Source of the DNA: Ciona intestinalis
Lineage: Eukaryota > Chordata > Ascidiacea > Phlebobranchia > Cionidae
Assembly (NCBI RefSeq): GCF_000224145.3
Contig: NC_020169.2
Span: 3,616,957 to 3,680,956, forward strand
DNA length: 64,000 bases
Reading direction: 5' to 3'
Positions 1-13,385 of the stretch are shown here, piece after piece (the stretch's first letter is position 1; every line of letters starts with the position of its first letter). Position numbers and translations under genes: made by a program. The notes under the pieces are model-generated. The model made no database searches, had not been told where the DNA came from, and saw only the letters and a program-made list of their open reading frames with translations.

Positions 1-392
1 TTCATTAGAGAGGTTGTCCAGGGACCTATTTATACAAATACTAAAGCATGGTAAAGATGTTTAACAGCATAGTGAAAGAATATTTATTTTAATTTCTAAT
101 AACTATCTTCGTTTGAAATTGGGTTATAAAACAATAATTTTGTAACATGTTGTAATATCGCAAGTATTCTTATTTTAGTTTAAAATATGTGTAAAATGTA
201 CATGTATATATATTAAAAGTGGTTTAAGCAATTTCAAGTCTTATTTTTTTTACTATATAAAGAATTGAGCCGTATTTCCCTTTACAGTCCCCAGATACTT
301 TTATTTCATGGTTGATTAGTTCTGAGTTTCACATAAAATCGATGATGAATTTAGTAACTCCACATGCGACGTTAAAAGGCAGACGTACGAAA

Positions 393-2112
393 ATGGCAGA
401 GGGAAGAAAAGTAAAAGTACACCCTGTCGTACTATTTTCGATCATAGACAGCTTTGAACGACGAAAGGAGGATGCCAAACGTGTGATTGGGACATTGCTG
501 GGTATGTACAACTCGTAATTAGCTGTGTAATTGCTGTAATTGAAAAGAGTCACACCTCACAGTAAAACTGCATCTTAAACCAATGAAAGAGAATATGACA
601 CTAAGCAAATGCATACAACGATTTAATCCATTATAGGCACCGTGGATGCCAATGCAGTGACAATTACAAATACCTTCTGTGTTCCACATACCGAGTCTGA
701 TGATGAAGTTGCATTTGATATGGAGTTTGCACGAAATATGTATGATTTGCATAGGAAAGTCAACCCAACTGAAGTAATTGTTGGATGGTAAGGGAACTTA
801 GTACCATTATCCTGTTTAACGTTTAGCTTAATATATACAATATTGTAGCCTATGGTCAGTAATCAGTGTGCAATGAAGCTCCCATAAAGATAAAAAAACG
901 ACTAACACTTAAAGGACAAGGCTTTGCACAACATCATGGACTCATGGGTTATATAAAACATAACTATAAAAGTTTAAACTCTATATAATTGTAAAATATT
1001 ACACAACTTTTTTTGTGTACAGGTATGCTACCGGCAAAGATATTACTGAACACTCCGTCCTGATACACGAGTATTACAGTAGAGAGAGCAAGTGTCCTGT
1101 GCATTTGACTGTTAACACAGATTTAAGACCTGGTGCTGAAATTGACTTCAAGGCATTTATAAGGTAGTACAACTTTAGCTATAATAATTTTATATCTGTA
1201 GTCAAGTGTTAATTTTGTGATATATATTTTTACCCATTTTTACAAAGCAAACCCATTGGAGTTCCTGGTAAAACTCAAGGAATGATGTTCTCTCCTGTCC
1301 CATCTCATGTTGAATACTACAATGCTGAGAGGGTCGCTGTTGACAGGATAAAACTGGTATGCACTGTGACATAGTTTTTTATTAATAAAGTACTATGTCT
1401 CTATTTGATTCAAAACTTAATGATGTATTGCATACACTGTTTTATGTATGTTTGTTGAACTTCTGTCAGTGATAATGTGTATTTTTGCTCTTTTACCAAT
1501 ATATCCATATACTTCTAATAAAATGTATAATATTTTAGGGAGCCAACAACCGTGCTGGTGTTGTTTCACTTCCAACAGATTTTGAAAATGTTCTTAACGC
1601 CACAAGTACATTGTCAACCATGCTAGATGCAGTTCTTCAGCATGTAAATAATGTTCTGGTAAGTTGTATGTCTGTTCTTGTTTTCCAATCTATAATTTTA
1701 TACATCTGTTCTAAAATTTAGCTCCTGTTTCTTAGGCGGGAAATGCACCAATGGATCCAAAAATAGGTCGATATTTGATGGACCTTGTTTGTACTGTACC
1801 TCATATGGAGGAGGATGAATTCGATACGATGTTAAACAACAATATAAATGTGCGTATGTTTATTGCAGGGATTTATTGCATGGCTATATTTAAACTTTTA
1901 TCAATGATTATGTTGCGTTACACTTACAAAACAGTTGATAAAATTAAACTTCTATGTACAGTGTGTAATTTAAATAGTGTATTTTAGGGCAGGGTGCTAA
2001 TTTTGTTTTTTTGTAGGACCTTTTAATGGTAAGGTACCTTACCAATGTTGTCAAATCGCAAGTGGCCCTAAATGAGAAGTTGGTGAACACAACCGTTATT
2101 CAACCTACGTGA
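393..2112 (+). CDS. EIF3F: Eukaryotic translation initiation factor 3 subunit F
   Basis: Seven exons: 393-501, 637-787, 1023-1163, 1248-1356, 1539-1658, 1736-1849 and 2017-2112, all GT-AG, giving 279 residues. The protein opens [19 protein letters not shown] and continues as an MPN domain ([27 protein letters not shown]), then the family's C-terminal helices ending VNTTVIQPT. eIF3f is an MPN subunit of the eIF3 complex, which binds the 40S subunit during initiation in the cytoplasm. The start at 393 has A at -3 and G at +4; upstream codons in the same frame lack a good ATG. The long N-terminal Ala/Pro extension of mammals is absent. The gene is convergent with the minus-strand gene ending at 2474. 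Confidence 0.95.
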
Positions 2113-2289
2113 AGTGCATTTCTTCAATTATTTCGTGTTTTCAAAGTGGTGATTTATACAAAGGATAACAGAAACATAGAATGAATGTAACATCTTATTA
2201 GGCACAGTGAAGCATTAAGATTTGATTGCTTCTGTGTAAATAATGTGCTTAGAGACTGCTATGTGCGTATTTAAAGACTCTTCTTAATG

Positions 2290-2295
2290 AATAAA
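2290..2295 (+). terminator. Poly(A) signal of eIF3f
   Basis: AATAAA about 180 bases after the eIF3f stop codon. The 361 bases between that stop and the convergent gene hold the two 3' UTRs and nothing else I recognise. Confidence 0.6.
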
Positions 2296-2473
2296 TCACA
2301 GATATTTCCAGGATACTGGTAGAAATCAAATGTGCCAGACACAGGAACAGCATGCTACTGGTTCATAACAGAAACCAGTTCGATGTCGCCAGTTTAGCAC
2401 AGACAACGGCTTTGCTTCATTAAGTATCCAAAATGGTAAAACCAAAGCAAAGTAACCTAAAAATGGCAAATGG

Positions 2474-3148
2474 TTAGTTATTCAAAAGAGAAAAGGGATA
2501 TTGCTGGTTTGTACCACAGGTGATGAGAGAAATAACAGCACTAGTGTAGCACCAATAATAAAGCTCTGGTGTAGAATATTCCTGCAAAAAAGTCCCAAAT
2601 TTATGATATTTTCACATTCTAAACAATCACATACTTACGCATGATGATGCTTGGAAAGTGTAAACAGCAGTTAAAACACCTAAAATTAACGAACCAACCC
2701 CAAATGCATGAAAAGCAATTTTGATTAATCTAGGAATTGGTTCCATCACGCTGAACAGCAGAGCAAAGCCTGGTAATAACATTAAATTAGGGCATGTTTA
2801 TGATATCTCAATTATGTTCTACCTATTGCAAAGAAAAGGAAAACCGTGCTTGCCACAAGCAAATTCAGCAAGGGTAAGTTGCATGCTCGTGATGTTTTAG
2901 GTAGGTACAATACAATGAATTCCGGGACCAACAGTACAATAGAAATGAGAAGCAGTAGAATACGACTGAAAAATAATATAGTTATGGTAGGAATAAGAAA
3001 TAGTCTAAAAGCCCACAGTGACTATAGTTTACGGAATCTTGTTATGGTCCGTGCAAAGCAATTCAGTAACTTACAATTTTATACGATTGTCTTTTGGGAA
3101 CCATTTTGTAAGGTGGAACATACTATGCGCGTAGAAGTACCACCACAT
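2474..3148 (-). CDS. Unrecognised 151-residue four-pass membrane protein
   Basis: Four exons (3075-3148, 2823-2965, 2639-2769, 2474-2581) with GT-AG junctions that close in frame. The protein starts MWWYFYAHSMFHLTKWFP; a stop codon lies a few codons upstream in the same frame, which fixes the start. Four hydrophobic segments are visible: ILLLLISIVLLVPEFIVLYL, then LLNLLVASTVFLFFAIGFAL, then AFHAFGVGSLILGVLTAVYT, then WCYTSAVISLITC. The short C-tail ends FSLLNN. I do not recognise the family and propose no function. The exon structure, not a long ORF, is the evidence for the gene. It lies 575 bases downstream of the TLC-domain gene on the same strand, so co-transcription is possible but unproven. 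Confidence 0.7.
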
Positions 3149-3723
3149 CACGTTCGTGTATTAGTAGTTGTAACTTAATTCTTGCTAAACTGTGTACTGT
3201 CAATCTTTAGAAATAAACGTGTTCTGACTAACGTTTACACTGTTCTTAATGGTTGAAGAAGCGCTAGACTAGAAACGAACTTAGGTAAACACCAAACATT
3301 GCGGTGGGTTGCTTTGTCGAACAAAAGACGTGCGACGAAACTGTTTATTTGGTCGCCGTGGAGATTATAACCAATGAAAGCTAGGCACTCCGGACATTTG
3401 CTCCACCTGTTCATCAAATAGTATGACCACCAGCTTGCTGTATTATAAACAGATCTTTATTAAAAGAGACATCTTTGGGAATTTATGAAGTACTCTATCA
3501 TTGCGCTTGTGGTAAAGACTTGTATTAGCAAATTAATATTGTGCTTCAAAACATACTGTTTTTAGGACATTGACGCAATATAATCGTTATACATTAATCG
3601 AGTGCACATGGGAATAAAACAAAGCATGTAAAAAGGAACAAAAAGTAGCAATGGGTATTCTGTATAATAAAAGGCACAATAGTACAAACATATAAAATAT
3701 ACTTAATACATATATAATAAATA
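3149..3723. other. Intergenic, same-strand gene pair
   Basis: AT-rich stretch between two minus-strand genes: the 3' UTR of the TLC-domain gene and the 5' region of the 4-TM gene. No repeat or RNA gene seen. Confidence 0.5.
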
Positions 3724-5184
3724 TCATTTGGTCAACAACTTTGTATTATCAAAGACACATGGTTTTAAAAGCACATGATCTTGGTGTAAGAGTTTAGCAG
3801 CGCCATTCAATTTATGTCCGTTTATCGAGATGTTCTCAGCTGTGCCAATGTGTTTCAACATATTAGTGGAGTTAGGTTGATTGATTCCATTTTTCATTGC
3901 ACTTGAATTACTCCAATTCTTTAAACGGTACCTTTAGCAAAAATGGAAAAAGCTGATAAATTTTACCATTCTTTGTATGCAATTTAATAACTTTTGTATA
4001 AATTAAACTTATATAATTCAGTTTAGTGGTAAATACTGACTAGAATTAATTCATACCAGCAATTAACTTTTTAATTGTTGGTATAATTTAAAGTGGTTAT
4101 TGCGAAGTATGCAAACTATAGGCAGGTTAATATGAACTATCTTTCAATAGCACTATAAACCAGAAAAACCACAACTTAAGTAGCGTAATATACCTTGAAA
4201 ATGATATGATTTGAACAAGAAAAATGCAATTGATGAAATAGAACATTGTACCACCAGCTTTCACCATTGAAGGTGGTCGGTCTGAAGCCCATACACTGTA
4301 CATCAAGGTACCACCTGAACAAAACAATAGATAAGATAATATATAATTTAGCAGGATTAGAAAATAAACATTTTAATTTTTACTTACCAACACCAATGCG
4401 TACAATTAGGAAAAGCAAAACAAATATGAAGTCAACAGTATATCCAACAATCGCGTTGTTGTACATTTCATGAGATTTCAAAAACCAACGAATCTAGAAG
4501 TATGAGAAATATGAATTAGCAAGTTTGGGTTGTGTGTAACTTTCACTTAGTACTGTAACTGGTAAACATATTTACTCACATTTAAAAATATTGAAGTAAC
4601 CTCACTTCCAAATATTGTTGCTACTGTTTCTGTCCCAGATACACCAAGATATAAACAAACTGCCATGAATGTAATGCTTACAATATGATGCATGATCATA
4701 ACAGGCCCTTCAGTTTGATAATAAAGACACCTAAATGGCACATATTAAAAATGCTGAATAGGCTGACCAAGATATAATGCTCACCACATGAAGTCATAAA
4801 GAAAGTAACCCAATGAAATTGTCAGACAAGTAACTTGTGCACTTGTATTCGGAAAACCTGTTGATATCATATTATGTAAGGACACGGACACATGCTAAGT
4901 GAACAATGATAACTTACCCAACACTGTGTATGGATTTGATCCCTGAAAGAATGTCAAATAACAGGATGTCAGAGTAATACATATCGCATGAAGAAGTGTT
5001 ACAATTCGACAATTGTATTCTGGTTGTTTCTTACTAAAATTATCAATTGATACATGTCAACAATATATTACATTAGCTTACACATTGTTTGTTGTGCCAC
5101 TTACTTGAAGACAATTTTACAAGTACGATACAGTGTAAACCACAATATGACCCATCCTGTAACTCGTTGAACGATTAAGTCCAT
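3724..5184 (-). CDS. TLC-domain membrane protein, TMEM56/TLCD4-like
   Basis: Multi-exon minus-strand gene starting MDLIVQRVTGWVILWFTLY and ending CVFDNTKLLTK. In order: a first TM segment; a basic loop KKQPEYNCRIVTLLHA; a TM segment; GYFLYDFMWC; then the TLC signature YYQTEGPVMIMHHIVSI. This is followed by TETVATIFGSEVTSIFLNIR and further TM segments (VDFIFVLLFLIVRIGVGG, FYFINCIFLVQIISFSRYR). This order matches the TLCD4 (TMEM56) group of TRAM-LAG1-CLN8 proteins, multi-pass membrane proteins whose substrates are poorly defined. The paired His of the HH motif is present. The stretch at 4547-4741 is a single exon plus intron, not a separate gene. Confidence 0.8.
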
Positions 5185-6469
5185 ATTGTTTTATAGCCAC
5201 ACAACATACAGAAGTACAGAACCAAGAGGGAAACAATAAGGGACACAGAGTACAATTTTTTAAGGGGAACGCTTCTTCAGGATAAACTATCTAGTTTTAT
5301 AAACACTCCATTCTTGTTTGAATAGGTTCACAATGATTATAAACTTCCTAATGATTAACTATAGCTTGTGTGCTATAACCGGCGAGTTCAATTCTCCTCA
5401 CTAATCAAACACTGTATACAGGCACAAAATATATAGGTCTTCATCGCGTCGTACTTCTAAACCACCAGAGAGTTTTAAACGTTATTTAGGGGCAGAGTGC
5501 GAAACCGCCATTATATCCGACAACGATTTTAAACTGTTAAAAAAATACGACAGTTATCAACTTATTATTTTACGTATAAATCACAGTGGGGTGTTACCGG
5601 TAAGTATTTTTTTTAATTTAAGCATATATACCTTACGAAAGGATGTTGTCTAGTACTAACAATAAAGCTACTTTATATAAACACAAATACATAGATAAAT
5701 GGTCATAAGTATATTAGGTGAGATCGCGGTGTCGAAATTTATACAAAGATCTGTTCAGTTTGCCTTACACCGCTTCACGCTTAGCAGCAACATTAAAAAC
5801 TCTTCGTCGCTATTTGTTGGAACGATTCAATGCTGACTCGCCATCTTCAATGCCGACGCAGAATGCCGGCATCGTCGGTTAGTTAAACAAAAGAATGCAG
5901 CGCGGCAATCCGTTCTACAGTTTATTAGAACCAAGTAAAAGAAAATATGAAGTACAATGTCAAAACTGTTTATGTATCAGATAATATGTAGGTTGTAATT
6001 GTTATTCAATAAAGGTGTATTGTTGCGCAATCTTTTAGCGTATTTACTGCGCACACATTATGTCGATATTAGAATTAGAAAAACTCCCTAAAATATGCCG
6101 GTGTTATGTTTTTCTGTTTAACTGCTTTGCAGGCATATAGTAGTATATGTTTTATTTGTTAAAAAAGCAAAAAATATGAAAAAAAGTGTTAATACAATAT
6201 ATCTTGGTATATACAAACCGAATAAATACAGTTACCAGAGCATTAGGGCTGGTTTTAAGTTTAATTATAAGTTTTATATACATAAGTGTTATCATTGTGT
6301 AATATATATAATTGCCTGCCATTAAACAAGCAAATATTGGTAATTATAGTTGTGTCTAAATAATGTGAGTATGCATAAATTAGGTTCTTTATGACAAATT
6401 TAATAACGCATTGGAACACAAAGTGTTTTAGAATGTTAGTTCAGTAGCAGTAATCTGAATTCTGTACGT
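5185..6469. other. Divergent promoter region between TLC gene and SH2B
   Basis: The two flanking genes are transcribed apart from this interval, so it holds both promoters and probably a non-coding 5' exon of SH2B. Around 5450-5900 it is locally richer in CpG. I see no coding exon, repeat family or RNA gene that I can support. Confidence 0.5.
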
Positions 6470-9400
6470 ATGCATATTGCTACAATGGATGAGATGAACA
6501 TGATTGGTGAATTTTCGCATAATGTGTCATCCGTAGCGAGTCATTGGAGAATAACTCAACTGTATGAAGCTCAAGCGTATGTGAATGCACGCCGACTAAT
6601 TTCTGAGTTCCAGTCCCTTCTAACCGAACTGGATTTAAACAAAAAACAGGCGAGTTTGTTTTTACTGGTCTGTGAAAGATATGTTTCACATTTCCAGCAT
6701 TGTTTTAAGCAAGAATTGAATGGTTTGGTTGGTAGTTCTGATTGTAGCCCACCATTGGTTACATCTGACTCAACCATGTTTGATTTATCTCGAGACAAAT
6801 TGACAAAGTACTCAAAAGAAAAACCAGACCAATTAACAATGTGCATGGCACAGACTTTGAAAAATGGCTTTTCTTGTGAGAAAATGGAAACCTTAGGGGC
6901 AAGTGCAAGTGGTAGCCTTGAACGAATGGATAGACCCAATGGGTCTTTAAAGGGATTAAAGTCCGCGGATTCCGAGTTTTCTGATTTTAATGCCTCAAAC
7001 ATTCACACGTCACCGCAGCGGAGGATGAGTGTTGATGAGTTGGCGCTTCATTCCATCAATGGAAGTGGATTTGATGAGGATGTTGGATTTGCACGTGGAA
7101 AGAAGAACAAACAAAAAGTTAAAAGAGGAATGTCGTTAAGTGGACGTGGAAAATTATCAAAAGAGGATCTAAACTCTAAGGAAACTAATGGAGATGCAAA
7201 AGGGAATCCGTTGTCTAATGTTTGGAATCGATTACGAAGAGGAAGTAATAGCAAGTCATCTAAGGTTTGTTTCCTTTTAATGTTCGTTTAGTTCCTTATC
7301 TCCCATTCACATATTCCACTCTGTAGTATTTACTTAAATTGTATAAAACATATGTATAGTAATGTGAGGGAAGATGGGTCTCCTTTTCCACATTATATCC
7401 AAATATCCTGTTCATGTTTCAAACAATTAACATGGATTATATGGGAGACGTGAGGATACGGTTTTATAATTTGTTGAGTATTCTTTGTTTACTATTAAAT
7501 GAAACGATAGAATAGCATGAAAGGTGTCCCATTTTCCCCCACACTACTCTATAAATTTAAGCTTGACATCCTAGTATTTATGAAATTTGTTCTTGTAATA
7601 TTATCTTGTAGCATAATTGTAATGGATATGATGTAATTTGTAATTACTTTTAATAACGAATCATTAAAATGTAATATCCTAATTTTACATTATTGAGTGC
7701 TTTATGTCTGAGTCTGATACCCCAGACAATATTGGTAAAGACTGGGCTGTTTAAATATACAGCCTAATAGTTTAGGCCTACTGGTACCTAGCTTGACAAA
7801 ATGTATATATATATATATATATATATATAACGTTTCAAAAAAAACAACAAAACACTCTATTTACATGTTCAAACACTTACAGTTTGTGTTCATTTATCAC
7901 ACAGGCATTAAGTGCTCTGTCACAAAGTGAAAAATCACTCTCTGAGAGTACTGTGAGAACTGAAACTGTGGCAAGTTACCTAAATGTCTCCATTGATCAA
8001 ACAGTCGACCCAACCATGTTTCAAAAAGCTAAACTCGTTATCAGGCAAATTGAAGAACAATTTCAAATTGAAATATTTGCTCCACCAAAGGTATTGCGCA
8101 ATACTCCAAAATTCAAATATAAGTTACCGCTTCAAACTAGTGTATGCCTTGTAAATATATTAGTTTAAAACATAGTTAAACAGACCATAATCAATATAAC
8201 CGCTTTTTATCGGGCAAACCCTATTGTTACATTGGATCTATTTTGGTCTTACCAGCATAGGCATTGTCCTGGTATATATATATACTTAGTAGTCCATTGT
8301 CATTTATGGCAGCTAGCATTCAACTTTGCACAGCAACTGCTGCTATTATCGTTTCAAAGTTTATGAGGTATAAAAATCAACTTAAACTAGGTATAATTCA
8401 TAACTATAACTGTTACATAATGTTTGCACACTTGTGGTATACTAATATGCTTCAGAATAAATATTTACTACTGCATTTTGTATTTAAATACAGTAGACAA
8501 TAAAGTCATTGTGTAAACTCTGATGATATATCTTTGTATGGTACACAGCAATTTAATTATTGGTCTTGTCTGCTCAGCACTAAGGCTATTGCCTCAATTT
8601 GTGACAAGGTTATAATTATATTATACAGTCTTTTAATTACAGTTCCAAGTAGAATAATATACGCTCAAATTTAATGACTTACTGGTTATCGTCCAGTGGC
8701 AATGAGAAAGAGCTAAAAGAGAGTGAGAGAATTATTAACTTATATATCCAGTGCTCAATTCTCCAGTCTGTAGCACTAATTTTGCACACTATAATTATCT
8801 CTCTTCCAACAGAGCACTAAAGCCAAGATAATAATTGATGGTATAGATATTTCTGAGGTACGGCCTACCACTGAATTGGAAATGCCAGATTCTGACTACA
8901 CTCTAGTTGTCAAGGCAAGTAGATCTTACTCTTAATACCTACATAATACCCCATGGTGGGTAGTCAAATCCAATTCACAATATCTTGAGTGACACATGTT
9001 AAATCAAAACCAGTACTAACTAATTATTATATTCCTTGAGACACAACAAAACAAATTTAACTATGCCCACCATTACAGCTCATAAACCACAAGTTTTAAT
9101 TAAATGATTAAAAGTATTAAAACAAAATCCTTTAGTGGTTTTTAAATTGATCTGGCATGGAAAAATATAACAATGTATTAGTTTAATTCCACCACATAAT
9201 AAATTAAGACCAAGTTATCCCAATAAGCGTTAAAGCATCTAAGCATGTCTGTATGTAGGCCTATTTAAGAAATTTTAAGTCAGTTTTCAGAATGGATTAC
9301 CTACTTAAGAGGGTGGCCTTATTCCATTCCCCTCCCTTTCTATTTATAACCAGCCTTCTTGACTTTATCTGGTGCTTTGACGCCAGTTCTCCAATCTCCC

Positions 9401-12400
9401 GTAATATTTCAGTGTTCGGTCAAAATTTACCTCTGTTATCACTTTATTCTATCTAGTGGGATAATCCATAGCATTATCCACGGTTGCTTTCCTGATAATA
9501 CAAATGTGAAAGTGCTCACTATTTATTTTTTAAAGCATTGAACACAATTTAAAATATAAAATCCCTTTAAGTTTTTAACACGCAACAACATGCAGACGAA
9601 TTGTGCGGAATACCTATTTAAACTGGATCGACGGTTGGATTTTGCAACTTGGCTTTCGGAACTGGAAGAGCTTAGCAGGAAATACGGCAATAAGAAGTTA
9701 GTGTTATTTTTAAGATTATTTTATTAGTAGCACAAGGTTGATCACTTTGTACTTTCATGATGCCTTTTTTCTACCTTAACCAATAAGTTACACGCGACAG
9801 ATAACGTTTTATCAATGCCGGCTTTATCGTTCTATCATGTGATTGATGTGTAAATATGAAGTGATTGAAAATTGTGTGTACCAACTCGGAGTTGTGTGTT
9901 CAGAGCAGCGATTTACGTTTAAGCCAGGACTGATTACAGTGCCAACACGGGGGCCACTTTATGGTTTGTTCGAGTTATAGTCCTGTAACACATCAGCAAG
10001 TTGTGTTTCTTTGCACAATAACGCAAGCACAGTGTCAGGTCACCGCGATTCAGCTGGACCCGACCACAAACCCTTCGACGTAGTTTATATTTGTCCCGTG
10101 GCGTCCTTTATGCGGGCGTGCCGCTTCTTTAGCTTTTGTTGCTTGCGCGACCTCAAGCTCTTAAATTGCCAAAATCTGTCGTACTCGGCGGGGGAACTTC
10201 GAATCTGCGGTGTGGACGGAGTAATTGCGCGTGCGCTGCGGCTTTGGCTGTGTGCTCTTGGCGAGCAACGAGGCACCTTCTTGCAGAGACGAGCAAGTAA
10301 TTCTGGCTGCGGTCTCGCTGGCAAACTCAGCTCGCTGCTCGCTTTGCACACAACGTTGCGTTTTTGCAGTGTACAGTACTTGTGCTTGCCTGCTGTTCGA
10401 GTCGTATTTCCTCTACACATTAATTGAAAAGTTTAATACGTCCTGAAGGAAATTCACTTCTTAAAATAAATCGATTTTGTGATTCGGCATGTTCAATATT
10501 TAGCTATTTGTACCATTGTACTTCAAGATTCTAATCAACAAGCTAACGATACTTGTATCACAGTTTGCAGGTATACGAGTGCGACAAACATCCGTTCGTT
10601 CCAGAGCGGTTACGTAAGTCACCGAGCGAAATAAACGGCGAAGCAGCTGACCCGGAAAATCAGGTGAGTCGACCCGTCACCCAAGAAAACGCGCGTTTTA
10701 TAAATAAACTTGTTGGTTGACCGCCGAGAGTTCTTGGTAGGTTAATAGGCCTACTCATCGAGATACCGCTTACTTATTTAGAAAGGGCAGTACCAGACGC
10801 GGCTTTACCTGACCTTACTATTGAGAATTTCTTAATTTAGTGTCTTCGTGATTAAAACGAAGCAATTGAACGAGCTAATCCCGTGTTTTTAGTTTCAAAT
10901 CGCGCGTAAATTATTTCCGCGAAAATTCTCTCTTGTTTTGTGAATAAAACTACAAGTCATCGTACGCAAAAAAAACCAACAGCCATCGCGCGCGATTTTT
11001 TTGCCGCTACCTTAAATGAGCGGTTTGCCCGGAGGTTCATTGGAAAAGTAACAACCACTGCAACCAGTACTACTTTGACCTATACCCAACGTTACCATGT
11101 TTCCAGGAATCCGTTGACATTGCATCGACATCACCAGTAACAGGATCCTCTGTTCTGCTAAACGGGACGAGTGAGGAAAATGTGAACACCGAGCCCGACC
11201 CATCCACGCACCCTACAGCACAACGTAAGTTCGACAGCACGATAGTTGATCATGCTTAAGTGCAGTGATCGGATGTGTGTGCGCACATATGTTCCAAAGA
11301 GATTCACAGCTGTACGAAAGCACTATGTCAGAAAAGCTTGTTACGACGTTCTTATATATTATCAGACCTATGCAGTATGCATTTATAATAAATAATGATA
11401 TTAGAAAATACTTCATTCCTTTATTTAAGCCTATTTATCCCCATTAAACACACGGGTAGGATATTCAACAGTAATAAATACATCAAAGGTTATTGACCAC
11501 AATTTCCAACGCAAGTACAAATCTCTTGTGTTCCTACAACTGGCGTTAGCAGAAAGTGGCATTTCTCAAATCCTCGATTCGTTTTAAATTGGATGTTGAT
11601 TTGGTTGCCACTTCTACTACACGTCGTGCATTATTTACTTGAAAAATTCCAACGAACCCGCGGGAAGTCAACTTAACATAAACTGTATTAGGATTTACTA
11701 CAAACCGCAAATTTCACTGGAATTTCGAGCAATTCCCTCCCCACAACAACACAGCAATCCTTACAGTTGAAACATACACTTTACGCTGCATTTATAACGC
11801 TTGCATTTAGTCATTTGTGAATTCAACGTATATTAACTGCAGCTAATCCAACGCACATTATAATCACGTTACGTTTCATTTGTTTATTATAAATATGTTA
11901 AATGTCATTTATTAATTCGCTGCCCCTGTATCTGTACGACCTGTTGATATGTGATTTTTTTCTCCACAGTCGGGTGCTGGGAGTCGGCCATCTCTTGCTT
12001 GGATGTTGCTTCCACATCGCAAGTCGATGCTCCGGAGGAAGGAGAGAAGAAACCGATTGATCTTAACAAACTTCCGTTTTTTCATGGAACATTATCAAGA
12101 CTCCGAGCAGCGAAACTTGTACTTAACGGAGGGCACGGCGTCTTCTTGCTCCGTGTGTCTGAAACTAGACAGTGCGGTCACGTTTTAACTTTTAATTTCC
12201 AAGCTAGGGCAAAGGTAAGTGTGATTATTGAATAACTAAAACTTTGTGGGATCGCTTCCCCAAATACACCGTCGGCTGTGTATTCAACATACAATTTTAC
12301 GCTCAAGCTTTTTTTATTATAAGTGTTGTAACCAAGTAGGTTTGGCTATAAATGAGTTTGCAACCAATGATTACAAAGTAAAATAATGTATTTATACCTG

Positions 12401-13385
12401 CTATTTTGTATCAACTAATCGTAAAATACACAAAACAATTGTATGTTTAACGATTGAAACGGTTTCGTTTATATTAAATTTCAATAAGTATTTGTCAATT
12501 TCAATTAACCTTCAGTAATATGTTTTAAATGCCCATGAAGTCACCCAGTGGTTACTAATGGGTTGTCCAAATTATCATACATATAAAATGAAAAATCCCA
12601 AAAAAAGTATTTAACCACAAAGTAACGGTTTATGAAACATAACTCCCGTGTTATAACGACTGTCATTTCCCGCCAACGCTAGGTTAAAAACAAGTTATAT
12701 TCAAGTATATGCCCCGCAACAAATATGTTGCAGTCGTATTTTAAAATGAACATTACATTCCTAATTTTCATTCCAGCATCTCCGACTAACCATCAATGCT
12801 GAAGGCCAATGCAGAGTCCAACATCTCAAGTTTACATCTTTGATGGATATGCTTCAACATTTTCGTACTCATCCCATCCCACTTGAGTCCGGAGGACCAA
12901 CCAACGTTTATCTGACTGACTACATCATCAACGAAGCTTGCAGTACGTTTATCACATCACAGTATTTTAATAATCTACTTGTTTTAGTGGCAGTAAAAAC
13001 TGTCATAGTTTACTTTAAATTTAACTTAATACACGGAATTTTGTTTCTTAAAGACAGAAACCAATTTGTTTTTTACAAGGCTGTTTGCAAAGAACGCACA
13101 TACCCATGATACTAATACAATGTGATTAACATGTTGACAACTCGCGTTTTTCTCCCAGATTTCCGAAACGAAATGCAGAAACAACAATCTCAGGAATCTG
13201 AAACATCGGAACCGACCGAGAATCCTTCCGGAAGCTCTATTTCTTCCACCCCGGACGTTTCTTCCATCAATATTCCGGGTATTTCACGAGACTCCCCTGT
13301 TCTGGGTCGAATCGCGGGCACGGACGAAGACGCAAGCACTGGAGCGCACACTAGGGCTGTGGAAAACCAATACGAGTTTTGTTGA
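6470..13385 (+). CDS. SH2B: SH2B-family adaptor protein (PH and SH2 domains)
   Basis: Nine exons: 6470-7264, 7905-8090, 8813-8914, 9596-9696, 10564-10663, 11107-11224, 11970-12214, 12777-12942 and 13159-13385; 679 residues. The N-terminus ([20 protein letters not shown]) sits where vertebrate SH2B has its dimerising Phe-zipper. A PH domain follows at about residues 280-395 ([31 protein letters not shown]). The SH2 domain covers about 504-600 ([18 protein letters not shown], phosphotyrosine Arg in [33 protein letters not shown]). The tail ends [12 protein letters not shown]2B proteins link receptor and JAK kinases to downstream signalling and Cbl at the plasma membrane. The start could also be ATG 6485, which has the better context. 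The intron after exon 3 uses a GC donor. Confidence 0.93.
7359..7549 (+). mobile_element. MITE copy 1, TA-flanked 190-bp family
   Basis: In SH2B intron 1. The ends carry the family's inverted repeats (GGGAAGATGGG at the left, GTGTCCCATTTTCCCCCAC at the right) and the shared core TACGGTTTTATAATT and TTCTTTGTTTACTA. Diverged from the consensus at the left end. Confidence 0.75.
7803..7829. repeat. (TA)n microsatellite
   Basis: Uninterrupted TA dinucleotides in SH2B intron 1. Confidence 0.9.

Noticed and set aside
329-553. Minus-strand open frame across eIF3f exon 1
   Set aside because: Shadow of the eIF3f coding exon; no domain and no splice logic.
2846-3178. 110-codon plus-strand frame
   Set aside because: It lies antisense to two exons and an intron of the 4-TM gene, whose spliced frame is hydrophobic and phase-consistent.
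5340-5410. Possible tRNA from a GAGTTCAATTCTCC box B-like string
   Set aside because: No matching box A at the right distance and no cloverleaf arms.
10011-10427. Overlapping plus and minus frames of about 110-140 codons in an SH2B intron
   Set aside because: They arise from a GC-rich island low in stop codons; no domain, no conserved start, no splice partners.
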